From assembly GCF_000021685.1 (NCBI RefSeq), contig NC_011961.1, positions 682,001 through 746,000 of the forward strand: a DNA stretch of 64,000 bases, written 5' to 3'. The position numbers and the translations under genes are program-made. Each line of letters opens with the position of its first letter. Position 1 is the first letter of the stretch. Positions 36,132 to 44,813 of this stretch are shown one piece after another. This DNA is from Thermomicrobium roseum DSM 5159 (GTDB taxonomy: Bacteria; Chloroflexota; Chloroflexia; Thermomicrobiales; Thermomicrobiaceae). Under the pieces are notes generated by a model, which searched no databases, was not told where the DNA came from, and was given only the letters and a program-made list of their open reading frames with translations.

Positions 36132-37117
36132 TCGACCGCTGCGCCGCCGCCCGGTGTCTCTCTCGCTCGGCCGTTTTCCGCCCCATTCGGCGCATGGTCG
36201 CTGACTCGCTCGCCCCGCACCGGCATCGCCTCGCTGACCAGCTCCCAACGACCGTCTCGCTCCCGCCAGTACTGCGCGAACCGCACCGGCAGCGAGGCAG
36301 CACGCCAGAAATCCGCCCGATCCATCAGCTGCCAGTGTAGGTGCGGCTCCGTCGAGTGACCCGAATGCCCGCACCGGCCGATCACGTCGCCCGCCTGCAC
36401 CCGCTGACCCGGCCGCACCGTAACGCTCCCGCACTGGAGATGGGCTGACAGACTGTACTCCCCCGGCGCATGCTCGATCACCACGAAGTTGCCCAACGGA
36501 TCCCGTGTCAGCGGGTCGATGATCCCGATCCCTCGAGAGTCGTGGTGACCGTCGCGCACCGCGACCACCGTCCCATCGGCGGCCGCGAGGATCGGCCGAC
36601 CCCATGCGAAATACTCCTCTGGCCGGCGTACATCCGGCGGCGCCGTCCGGCCGGCTCCATCGGTCACGACCAGGTCGAGCGCGTACCGTTGACCGACCAG
36701 CGACCAAGAATGCGACGTCTCCGGATCAGGTCCCCCGTTGGCAACGGTCCATACGCCTTCGACCGGCAGGCGATACCGTCCACGCGGTCGCCAGTCGTGC
36801 GGTCCCGGCATACCCGAACGATAGCGGAGTCTGGCTGCCCCCTCCCCGATCAGATGGCGCACGGTGAAAAGCCACACGAACGGCGAGAGGAGTCCGATCA
36901 GCTGGCTCGCGACAAAACGCACCGTCCAGCCCACTCCAGCCTGCCGACTCCACCGCGCGATGCGGTATAGCCAGGGCAGTAGGCTCGCCACGAGCGCCCA
37001 CCGCAGCGGCGCCACCACCGCTAGCCGGTCGTCCAGCATCGGCAGGACCCAGCCCGCCACCCCGAGCAAGAACAGTTCCGTCTCCCAACGCTCGAGCACG
37101 TCGAGCAGGCGCCTCAT
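36074..37117 (-). CDS. Membrane-anchored M23 (LytM-type) metallopeptidase
   Basis: A 347-residue protein with two hydrophobic segments near the N-terminus (about residues 14-30 and 40-56) and another near 75-95, then an M23 peptidase domain. The domain shows YALDLVV (Asp ligand), AADGTVVAVRDG, GNFVVIEHAPGEYSLSAHLQCGSVTVRPGQRV, and GRCGHSGHSTEPHLHWQLMD with the catalytic HxH. M23 enzymes cut peptidoglycan cross-bridges or act as scaffolds. Ligands appear intact, so it may be active. ATG 37117 overlaps the MFS exporter's stop in an ATGA. The last 40 residues overlap the DUF3267 gene on the other strand. Confidence 0.9.
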   Translation of the reverse strand: MRRLLDVLERWETELFLLGVAGWVLPMLDDRLAVVAPLRWALVASLLPWLYRIARWSRQAGVGWTVRFVASQLIGLLSPFVWLFTVRHLIGEGAARLRYRSGMPGPHDWRPRGRYRLPVEGVWTVANGGPDPETSHSWSLVGQRYALDLVVTDGAGRTAPPDVRRPEEYFAWGRPILAAADGTVVAVRDGHHDSRGIGIIDPLTRDPLGNFVVIEHAPGEYSLSAHLQCGSVTVRPGQRVQAGDVIGRCGHSGHSTEPHLHWQLMDRADFWRAASLPVRFAQYWRERDGRWELVSEAMPVRGERVSDHAPNGAENGRARETPGGGAAVDHESGDGGRSAHGGSAGRQ

Positions 37118-38670
37118 CGCTCCACTTCCTCCCGTGCGTCACCGGGACGTGCCCCGTCACTGACCGCCACTGGTCCGCGCGCTCCCACCCGCCCAGCCAG
37201 CACCTCGCGCGGAAAGCCGACCACCTCCAGCGCGACGGCCGCGGTGACGACGAGGAGGATCAGGAGAAAAGCCACGCTCAGCGCCTCGGCCAGCGCGCGC
37301 TCCGAGCTGGCACGCAGCGCGTCGCTCAGGCTCGGCCGCTGCGCCGGATCGAGCAATGCGTCGATCGCTGCCCGTTCCCCCAGCCGCTGCTGGATCACCC
37401 CGTTGAGCACGGCACCCAGCACGGCCACCCCCACCGCCCCACCGATCGTCCGCGACAAGCCGACCAGCGCCGTCGCGATGCCCCGCTCGCTCCACGCGAC
37501 CGCGTTCTGCACCGCGATCAGGAACGCCGTCGCGCTGAACCCCATCCCGACCCCGAAGAGCGCTGCCGCAGCCACCGCCCACCCCAGGACCGGCCAACGC
37601 GGGACGACTTGCAGGACGAGCGCACCAGCCAGCATCGCGCCCATACCGAGCACCACCGAACTCCGGAAGCCGAAGCGCAGGATGACGCGACCAGCTGCCG
37701 TCGAGGCTACCGACCAGCTGACAGCGAACGGCATGATCGTCAGGCCAGCCGTCGTCGCCGTCCCCGCTCCCAGACCCTGCATCGCCAGCGGGAGGAACGA
37801 GATCAGCCCGAACATCCCCGCTCCGATCAGGATGCTGCCCAGCCCGACGACGGCCATCAACCGACGGCGGACGAGTTCCGGTGGAACGATCGGCAGGGCC
37901 GCCCGCTGCTCCGTACGCCAAAAGAGCACGAGGAGCGCCGCTCCTCCCAGCGCCGCCCCGACTGCGACGACCGGCGCCGCTCCTCGTCCCTCCCCAGCAG
38001 CCGAAAGTCCCGAGAGCAGCAGCGTCATCCCAGCCGTCAGGAGGAGCGCACCCCGATAGTCCAGCCGGTGCTCACGCCGCCCCACCCGCTCCTGCAGTGC
38101 TGCCCCCAACAGGCCGAGCGCGACCAGCCCGACCGGCACGTTCAGGTAGAAGATCCAGCGCCAACCGGCCAGGTCGGTGACCGCAGCCCCCACGCTCGGT
38201 CCCGCCACCGCCGCAGCACCCCAGACGGCGCTCGTCAGCCCCTGCAAGCGGGCCCGCTGCTCGAGCGGGAAGAGATCCCCCAGGACGGTCAGCGTCACTG
38301 GGATGATTCCGCCCGCTCCCAGTCCCTGCAGCGCGCGGAACAGGACCAGCTGCAGCATCGATTGGGCCAGGCCACAGAGCGCCGATCCGGCCAGGAAGAG
38401 CGTGATCGCTGCGAGCAGGATCCGCTTGCGCCCATACAGGTCAGCCAGCCGACCGTACAAGGGGATCGTGGTCGTCGAGGTCAACAGATACGCCGTAACG
38501 ACCCAGGGGTAGAGCGCGAAACCGCGCAATTCCCCGACGATCGTCGGCATGGCCGTCCCGACGATCGAAACGTCCAGGGCAGCCAGAAAGGTCGCCGCGA
38601 GCACGCCGCTCACGATGGCGACGGTCCGCCTCCGTCCGAGCTCCGGTCGTTGTGCTAGCGGCCACACCAT
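37114..38670 (-). CDS. MFS multidrug exporter, DHA2 (EmrB/QacA) type
   Basis: A 518-residue inner-membrane protein with 14 predicted helices, the count of the DHA2 group. The start TVAIVSGVLAATFLAALDVSIVGTAMPTIVGEL carries the motif-D1-like LDxTIVNVALP equivalent. Motif A is GRLADLYGRKRILLAA, and motif C-like glycine-rich helix 5 sequence is AVWGAAAVAGPSVGAAVTDLAGWRWIFYLNVPVG. It probably exports drugs or lipids by proton antiport. ATG 38670 is preferred for GAGAGGG upstream. It is divergent from the thermonuclease gene, with 164 bases between starts, and coupled to the M23 peptidase gene. Confidence 0.92.
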   Translation of the reverse strand: MVWPLAQRPELGRRRTVAIVSGVLAATFLAALDVSIVGTAMPTIVGELRGFALYPWVVTAYLLTSTTTIPLYGRLADLYGRKRILLAAITLFLAGSALCGLAQSMLQLVLFRALQGLGAGGIIPVTLTVLGDLFPLEQRARLQGLTSAVWGAAAVAGPSVGAAVTDLAGWRWIFYLNVPVGLVALGLLGAALQERVGRREHRLDYRGALLLTAGMTLLLSGLSAAGEGRGAAPVVAVGAALGGAALLVLFWRTEQRAALPIVPPELVRRRLMAVVGLGSILIGAGMFGLISFLPLAMQGLGAGTATTAGLTIMPFAVSWSVASTAAGRVILRFGFRSSVVLGMGAMLAGALVLQVVPRWPVLGWAVAAAALFGVGMGFSATAFLIAVQNAVAWSERGIATALVGLSRTIGGAVGVAVLGAVLNGVIQQRLGERAAIDALLDPAQRPSLSDALRASSERALAEALSVAFLLILLVVTAAVALEVVGFPREVLAGRVGARGPVAVSDGARPGDAREEVER

Positions 38671-38834
38671 GGCGACCCTCTCGACCCGGTCAGAAAGGCA
38701 GCGAACCTCGTCGGAACCGTCCTCGTGCTCGTCAACCGGCACTGCCGCGATTACCATATCGCGTGAGCCGCATCGGCAAGCACGACCTGCAGGCGGCAGG
38801 GCGCAGTCTACGGTGCGAGCCGGAGGGCAGCAAG

Positions 38835-40409
38835 ATGAGCGTGACCACCATTCGCGGACGACAGCTCGTTCGGGCGTCGTCGACCGGACGATGGGTCCAG
38901 TTGCTCCTCAGCCTGGCCGTGCTGTCGGCAGTTGTCGCGTGGCCATCGCTCGCCACTGCCGCGCCGACCGGGCACGACGCGTTCCTCGACACCTGGGCGC
39001 GCAGCGACTTGCCCGTCGCCGAAGGCCGCGTCGACCGCACCTGGATGTGGGGACCCGAGCCGTTCACGGTACCGCTTCGCGAGCCCTACGTCGACGCGCC
39101 GGGTGGCACGCGCCTCGTCCAGTACTTCGACAAGTCCCGCATGGAGATCACCGACCCGGCGGCTGACCGCGCGTCACCCTGGTACGTGACCAACGGGCTC
39201 CTCGCCAAGGAGCTGGTCACCGGCCAGCTCCAGCTCGGTGACCAGACCTTTCAGATGCATCCTCCCGCAGTCGTCAACGTCGCCGGTGACCCCGACGATC
39301 CAGCGGCTCCGACCTACGCTACGTTCGCCGCGCTGCTCGCCGCACCACCGCTGCCCGCCGGCAGCGCCGTGACGCAGACACTCGATCGTGCCGGCCAGGT
39401 GGGGAACGACCCGGCCCTGGCACGCTATGGCGTGACCGCCGCCCTCCTCGTCTCGGAGACCGGCCACACCGTCGCCTCGGTCTTCTGGAGCTTCATGAAC
39501 AGTCGTGGCACGGTCTACACTGGCTGGCGGTTCCGCGAGGATGCGCTCTTTCCCAATCCCTTTTACGCCACTGGCTTCCCGATCACCGAGCCCTACTGGA
39601 CGCGCGTCCGCGTCGGTGGCACGCCGCGCGACGTGCTCGTCCAGTGCTTCGAGCGGCGCTGTCTCACCTACACGCCCGACAATCCGCCCGGCTGGCAGGT
39701 CGAGGCGGGCAACGTCGGGCAGCACTACTACCGCTGGCGCTACGAACAGCTGGGACAACCGGTCCAGGAGGCGGGCGTCTACCAGTTGGCCACAGTCACC
39801 AACGTGGTCGATGGCGACACGATAGACGTCCGCTTCGCCGATGGTCGCACCGCCCGGGTCCGCCTGATCGGCGTCGACACCCCTGAGGTGTACGGTGAGG
39901 TCGAGTGTTTCGGCGTGGCTGCCTCGCAGTTCACAGCCGAGTGGTTGGCCGGCAAGGAGGTGGCGCTCCAGCGCGACGTCTCGGAGACCGACCGCTACGG
40001 GCGGCTCCTCCGCTACGTCTGGATCGGCCCGTATCTCTTCAACGAGGTGCTGGTCCGGCGCGGCTACGCCGGCGTCGCCACCTATCCGCCGGACGTCACC
40101 TACGCCGGGCGTTTCGTCGAAGCCGAGCGAGCGGCGCGGGAGGAACGGGCCGGGGTGTGGGGCATCTGCCCGGTTCCGCCAGTGGGACGCGATACGGAAC
40201 CGGCCCCACCGCCGGGACCAGCGCCATCCCCGTCACCGACGCCGACGCCAGCACCCAACTGCGATCCGAGCTATCCGACGGTCTGCATCCCGCCACCGCC
40301 CCCCGACCTCGACTGCGCGGATATCCCCTACCGTCGTTTCCCGGTCCTCCCACCCGATCCGCATCGCTTCGACCCGGACCGCGACGGCATCGGCTGCGAG
40401 AGCGGATAG
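38835..40409 (+). CDS. Secreted thermonuclease (SNase domain) with an excalibur domain
   Basis: A 524-residue exported protein. Residues 1-43 form a signal peptide ending near LATAAPT. A domain shared with other Chloroflexota secreted proteins follows ('GTRLVQYFDKSRMEI', 'FPITEPYWTRV...VQCFERRCLTYTPDNPPGW'). The staphylococcal-nuclease domain starts at about residue 318: TNVVDGDTIDVRF, VRLIGVDTPEVYG, TDRYGRLLRYVW and AREERAGVWG carry the catalytic Asp, Arg and Glu. A Pro-rich linker leads to a C-terminal excalibur domain (DCADIPYRRFPVLPPDPHRFDPDRDG, residues about 488-524), a calcium-binding motif. It probably degrades extracellular nucleic acids. ATG 38835 follows GGAGGGCAGC. Confidence 0.93.
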   Translation: MSVTTIRGRQLVRASSTGRWVQLLLSLAVLSAVVAWPSLATAAPTGHDAFLDTWARSDLPVAEGRVDRTWMWGPEPFTVPLREPYVDAPGGTRLVQYFDKSRMEITDPAADRASPWYVTNGLLAKELVTGQLQLGDQTFQMHPPAVVNVAGDPDDPAAPTYATFAALLAAPPLPAGSAVTQTLDRAGQVGNDPALARYGVTAALLVSETGHTVASVFWSFMNSRGTVYTGWRFREDALFPNPFYATGFPITEPYWTRVRVGGTPRDVLVQCFERRCLTYTPDNPPGWQVEAGNVGQHYYRWRYEQLGQPVQEAGVYQLATVTNVVDGDTIDVRFADGRTARVRLIGVDTPEVYGEVECFGVAASQFTAEWLAGKEVALQRDVSETDRYGRLLRYVWIGPYLFNEVLVRRGYAGVATYPPDVTYAGRFVEAERAAREERAGVWGICPVPPVGRDTEPAPPPGPAPSPSPTPTPAPNCDPSYPTVCIPPPPPDLDCADIPYRRFPVLPPDPHRFDPDRDGIGCESG

Positions 40410-40538
40410 CTCGGACACCGACGAGCCAGCGAACGCACCCCTGTCCGATCCGCTCTCGCGGCCTGTTGAGCATGGCATAACGATTCAGGACTGCACTGAT
40501 TCGGCTGTCGCCCGCGTGGCGGGAAAGGATCGGGGAGG

Positions 40539-41395
40539 ATCATCGGTCTCACTGCAGCCAGTGGTCGGTTGGGTCGACTCGTCATCGCCGAACTCCTCCG
40601 GCGAGTTCCCCCGACCGAGTGGTCGCACGCGCTCGCGATCCCAACGAGGCGAGTGACCTCGCTGCACAGGGTATCACTGTTCGCCCTGCCGACTACGACG
40701 ATCCGGCGACGCTCGATGCAGCGCTCCGCGGCATCCAGCGCCTCCTGCTCATCTCGGGCAGCGAGGTCGGCCGGCGCGTCCAACAGCACCGGAACGTCAT
40801 CACTGCCGCGGTACGCGCGGGCGTCCAGCTCCTCGCCGACACGAGCCTCCTCCACGCCAACCGCACGCCGCTCCGCTTCTTAGCTCTCGAGCACCCGGCG
40901 CCCGAGCACGCCCTGCAGGAGAGCGGTCTTTCCTAGGTCATCCTGCGCCACGGCTGGTATACCGAGAACTGCGAGGAACGCGCCCGTCACGCGGCGGCCA
41001 TCGGCCAACTCGTCAGTGCGGCTGGCACAGCACGCCTGTCACCCGCACCCCGCGCCCACTATGCGGTTGCCGCCGCAGTTGTCCTCACTGGAGACGGGCA
41101 CGTTGGGCAGATCGACGAACTGGCTGGTGATGAAGCCTGGACGATGGCTGATCTGGCCCAGGCCATCAGCGAGGTGGTCGGGCGGCCCATCGCCTTGCGC
41201 CTAGCCAGCCCTGCGGAGTACCGTGCCTTTCTTCTCTCAGGAGGCACGCCCGAATCCAGCGCTCACGTGCTCCTGACCATCGAGACCGGCATCGCGCCGG
41301 AGGCACTCTTCGACGACAGCCGGACGTTGAGTCGCCTCAGCGGCCGACCGACCACGCCGCTCCGCACAGTCCTGCGGACGTGGCTGCGCGCCTGA
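40539..41395 (+). pseudogene. NmrA-like/QorB-type NAD(P)-binding protein, inactivated
   Basis: Three pieces make up one short-chain-like quinone oxidoreductase of about 285 residues. IIGLTAASGRLGRLVIAELLRRVP (from 40539) has the nucleotide-binding Gly pattern but no start codon (ATC-ATC). A frame change near the C-run at 40606-40611 leads to RVVARARDPNEASDLAAQG with TVRPADYDDPATLDAALRG. A TAG at 40934 then interrupts ESGLS-stop-VILRHGWYTEN, where QorB relatives have Trp or Pro-Trp. Reading on gives MADLAQAISEVVGRPIALR and a proper C-terminus. Loss of start, frameshift and nonsense stop together indicate a pseudogene. Confidence 0.85.
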
Positions 41396-41720
41396 GTCAG
41401 CCACAGGCTGCGGCGGTCAGTCTCGCTCCACGTGAGGGCGCCCGGCCGCCAGCGCCGCCTCACCCGCGACGCGACGCACGCCGCTCCATCGCGCGTCGCT
41501 GCATGATCGGCTCATCTCTCAGCAGGCGCGGCTACGATTCCCTGCGGCCGCTGGGTGGGAACACCGGTGTTCCCGCAGCCGCTCCATCCTGGTACGCGGA
41601 GAATCGCGCGGTCACCGACCGACGATCCAGCCAGAGCCTCCGAGCAGGCGGTCGCGGGATCGGCCCGGCACGACCGCGCTCGATCACCCGAGAACACCGC
41701 AGTGGAAAGGGAGGTCTGCC
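41396..41720. other. Intergenic region
   Basis: About 325 bases with nothing recognisable. The final 15 bases carry the AAAGGGAGG ribosome site of the small membrane protein. An imperfect inverted repeat near GGGAACACCGGTGTTCCC (about 41557-41574) is a perfect 9-bp palindrome and could be a regulator site. Confidence 0.45.
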
Positions 41721-42014
41721 GTGCGTCTTTTCCGCGCGTTCGCCGCGGGCACGCTGGGGATCGTGGGCGGGATTCTCCTCTTCGCATGGCTAGTCGCCTC
41801 CTTCGTCCTCGACCTGCTCGCGATCTACCTCACCTTCGGCGGCCTGGGGGTGCTCCTCGGCATCGTCTTGGCTCCCATCGTCTTCGTCATCGCACCGTGG
41901 TATGCCGGGCTCGCTCACGGCTTCTGGTGGCCGCTGATCGTCGAGTACGGCGGGCTGATCGTGTTGGCACTCCTCTTCTTCCTGACCGAGAAGCTGTTGG
42001 GCGCCCCCGACTGA
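41721..42014 (+). CDS. Small membrane protein, three predicted helices
   Basis: A 97-residue protein from GTG 41721 with AAAGGGAGG upstream. Hydrophobic segments lie at about residues 8-32, 34-56 and 74-92, with short loops (GLAHGFWWPLIVEYGG). No family is recognised and no catalytic residue is evident. Proteins of this size and layout are often annotated as hypothetical inner-membrane proteins. It stands alone between a pseudogene and the EAL-HDOD pair. Confidence 0.75.
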   Translation: MRLFRAFAAGTLGIVGGILLFAWLVASFVLDLLAIYLTFGGLGVLLGIVLAPIVFVIAPWYAGLAHGFWWPLIVEYGGLIVLALLFFLTEKLLGAPD

Positions 42015-42326
42015 CCCCCACGACTCACCGCGCCGCCTCGGCGATGCCTGCCGATCACCCCGTCGCTTCTCTCGGTGCGGCCGGTTATCCGGTTGTCCCA
42101 GCCGCAACCGCACTGCGTACGACGGCCCCCGAGAGAGCCGGTCGCGGGTCCAGCCAGCCCTGCGACGATACATCTGCCCTCTTGAGTCACCGGTCCTTCC
42201 TCGTCGAGAGGGGAACCGCGTCTCGGTTCAGCAGGTAGCCGCAAAGTCCGTTCCGATTCGGGACGATGTTCCCAGAAGTCGTTCACTGCTCCCGCCGATG
42301 CTCATCGACGAGAGAAAGGACGCACG
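42015..42326. other. Intergenic region before the EAL-HDOD pair
   Basis: About 310 bases that should contain the promoter for the tandem regulator genes. No convincing promoter or RNA element was found. GAAAGGA lies 7 bases before the GTG at 42327. Confidence 0.4.
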
Positions 42327-43565
42327 GTGCTGATGCGCGACGTCTTCCTGCGTCGCCAGCCGATCCTCACGCGTCGTCTCGACGTCTGGGGCTACCAGGT
42401 CAGCGCGAGTCACCCGAGCTTCGTGCAGCCGCCGCCTGCGCTGAGTGGGTCCGCCACGCATCCCGACCCGTCGGAGGCCGAAGCTCGGCTGTTGTTCGAC
42501 GCGCTCGCCGAAGTCGGGCTCCCCGCCCTGGTCGGCGACTCCATAGCGCTCATCGAGCTTTCTCCCGCCGCGGCGCTCGCTGCCCAGGACTTCTTGGCGG
42601 GACTCGCGACGCCGGACCGGCTGATCCCGCTCCTGACGCTCGAACCCCCACCCGATCGACAACTCCTGCTCGATGCGATCGCCGCACTGCGCAGCCACGG
42701 CTTTCGCGTCGGAACCGCTGGTGTTCCGAGCGATGAGGTGCTGCAGGCAGTCACCCGGACGATCGATCTCGTCGCCGTGGAGTACAGCCGAGCGAACACT
42801 CGACTGGACACACTGGCCAGTCACCTTCGCGCGGGGCGTGCCCTCCTTTTGGTCACGGGGATCGAGGACTATCAGGCCTTCGACCGATGCCGGGAACAGC
42901 GCGTGACGCTGTTCGCTGGGACATTCCTCGCGCTCCCGCGCCCCGTCCGCGCGCTCCGTGCCCCGACCAGCCGCGCGCTCCTCCTGTTGCTCGCGCGACT
43001 GCAAGATCCCGAGGTGGAATTCTCCGAACTCGAGGCACTGATCTCCCTCGACGTCGGCCTGACCTATCGGCTCTTGCGACTCGTCAATACGGTCTGGCTC
43101 GGTCGGCGGCGCATCGAGTCGGTTCGCCAGGCTCTGCTCGTGCTCGGTACGCGTCTGGTCTCCGCCTGGGTAACGCTCCTGCTCATGGCGGACATTCCCG
43201 ACAAGCCTCAGGAATTGCTTACCCTGGCGATCGTCCGTGCGCGCATGGCTGAACTCGTCGCCGCCGCACGCGGGCGAACCAGCCGCGAATCGGCCTTCTT
43301 GGTGGGGCTGCTGTCGGTCCTCGATGCGCTGCTCGATCAGCCGATGTCCGACCTCGTCGCAGCTCTCCCACTCGCTGACGAGCTCGCGGCTGCACTGCTC
43401 CACCGGGAAGGTGAGCTCGGCCTCGTCCTCGATATCGTTCTGGCCTACGAGCGTGGCGATTGGCTGCGCCTACCCGCAAGCGGACTTCGACCATCGCTCC
43501 TCAGCTCGGCGTACGTGGATGCGCTGGCCTTCGCCCGCGAGATCGAGTCAGCATTGGCTGCGTGA
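42327..43565 (+). CDS. EAL-HDOD signalling protein (YuxH-like), first copy
   Basis: A 412-residue cytoplasmic protein. The N-terminal third (about residues 1-190) is a degenerate EAL domain: it opens LRRQPILTRRLDVWGYQV and has LIPLLTLEPPPD but lacks the metal-binding ExLxR and DDFG set, so no cyclic-di-GMP hydrolysis is expected. Residues about 200-400 are an HDOD domain (SRALLLLLARLQDPEVEFSELEALISLDVGLTYRLLRLVN, then VRQALLVLGTRLVSAWVTLLLM). GTG 42327 is chosen because its first residues align with the start of the second copy. The next gene begins directly after its stop. Confidence 0.88.
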   Translation: MLMRDVFLRRQPILTRRLDVWGYQVSASHPSFVQPPPALSGSATHPDPSEAEARLLFDALAEVGLPALVGDSIALIELSPAAALAAQDFLAGLATPDRLIPLLTLEPPPDRQLLLDAIAALRSHGFRVGTAGVPSDEVLQAVTRTIDLVAVEYSRANTRLDTLASHLRAGRALLLVTGIEDYQAFDRCREQRVTLFAGTFLALPRPVRALRAPTSRALLLLLARLQDPEVEFSELEALISLDVGLTYRLLRLVNTVWLGRRRIESVRQALLVLGTRLVSAWVTLLLMADIPDKPQELLTLAIVRARMAELVAAARGRTSRESAFLVGLLSVLDALLDQPMSDLVAALPLADELAAALLHREGELGLVLDIVLAYERGDWLRLPASGLRPSLLSSAYVDALAFAREIESALAA

Positions 43566-44813
43566 ATGTCCGTTCGCGAACTACTCATCGCTCGACAACC
43601 GGTCTTCGACCGCCACCTGGAAACGGCCGCCTACGAACTTCGCTACGGTCAGCCCGGCGGGCATGCTGGTGCGCCGTCGACGCAGGACGCAGAGCGCTTT
43701 CTCGACACCATACTGGACCTAGGGCTCGACCAACTGGTCGGTGCTCGCGCTGCCATCGTCGCCTTCCCTCCTTCCTTTCTCAGCAGCTCGCTCCCCGAAC
43801 TGGTCGCATTCCTTCCGGCCGATCGTCTGATGGTGCTCGTCGAGCTCCCAGACTACCTGCGCAGCGATGTGCGCGACGCACTACGCCGACTCGCCCACCA
43901 CGGCTGCCAGATCCTTCTCGGACTCGATCTTCTCGAGACGCACCCACCCTCGATCGATGACGTCGATGCCGTCCGGGTGCGGCTCCCGGATCCCATAGTG
44001 CTCCAGGAGCAGCGCATACGCCTCGAAGCGCTGCTCGCGGAACTCCTCGCACCGCTCGCCTCCTTTCGGTCCGGAACCTTGCGTGTTCTCGTCTCGGACA
44101 TTCGAACCTATCATGAGTTCGTGGTGTGCCGTGACTTCGGCGTCGATCTGTTCCAAGGCCCCTTCCTCTTCCGACCGCTCATCGTGCGGGGATACCACCG
44201 ACCAGTGTCCGATGCTGCGCTTCTCCTGCTTTCCCGTCTTGCCGATCCAGCGATCGACTTCGAGGAGATCGAACGCCTCCTCGCTCAGGACGTCCAACTC
44301 ACTTACAAACTGCTCAAGCTCGTCAACAGTGTCTGGTTCGCTCGACGCAGCCGGATCGATTCGCTCCGGCAGGCGCTGCTCGTCCTCGGGATACGCAACG
44401 TGGCAGCGTGGGTCACGGTGCTCGTTCTGGCCGGCATAGAGAACAAGCCGGTCGAACTCGTCCGTACCGCTGTTCTACGGGCTCGCCTGTGCGAGTTGCT
44501 TGCCGCAGCGACCGGCTCTGCGTCGCGCGAGACAGCCTTCTTGACCGGGCTGCTCTCGGTGCTCGACGCTGCCCTCGATCGACCGCTCGAGGCAGCGCTC
44601 GCTCCGCTGCCTCTCGCTAGCGAAGTAGTGGCAGCGCTCCTCGAACAGCGCGGCCCGCTCGGTCGGCTCCTCCAGCTCGTGCGCGCCTATGAGTCCGGCG
44701 ACTGGCCGCATCTCGCCGATCTCCCGCTGGCCGCATCGGTCGTGACCGAAGCCTACATCGATGCGCTCGCCTTCACTGCCGAAGTGATCGGTGCGCTCGA
44801 GCAGACGTCCTAG
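43566..44813 (+). CDS. EAL-HDOD signalling protein (YuxH-like), second copy
   Basis: A 415-residue paralogue of the preceding protein. It opens LLIARQPVFDRHLETAAYELRY, the more canonical YuxH/EAL-HDOD start, while its EAL catalytic residues are mostly missing. The HDOD part reads LSRLADPAIDFEEIERLLAQDVQLTYKLLKLVNSVWFARR and LRQALLVLGIRNVAAWVTVLVLAGIENKP, closely matching copy one. ATG 43566 immediately follows the TGA of copy one, so the two are translated from one message. The stop overlaps the stop of the convergent hydrolase. Such proteins act as non-enzymatic switches in motility or stress signalling in some bacteria. Confidence 0.9.
   Translation: MSVRELLIARQPVFDRHLETAAYELRYGQPGGHAGAPSTQDAERFLDTILDLGLDQLVGARAAIVAFPPSFLSSSLPELVAFLPADRLMVLVELPDYLRSDVRDALRRLAHHGCQILLGLDLLETHPPSIDDVDAVRVRLPDPIVLQEQRIRLEALLAELLAPLASFRSGTLRVLVSDIRTYHEFVVCRDFGVDLFQGPFLFRPLIVRGYHRPVSDAALLLLSRLADPAIDFEEIERLLAQDVQLTYKLLKLVNSVWFARRSRIDSLRQALLVLGIRNVAAWVTVLVLAGIENKPVELVRTAVLRARLCELLAAATGSASRETAFLTGLLSVLDAALDRPLEAALAPLPLASEVVAALLEQRGPLGRLLQLVRAYESGDWPHLADLPLAASVVTEAYIDALAFTAEVIGALEQTS

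Noticed and set aside
38652..38834. Extended N-terminus of the thermonuclease frame
   Set aside because: The upstream part lacks a signal peptide and overlaps the MFS gene region; ATG 38835 has a ribosome site and a proper signal peptide.
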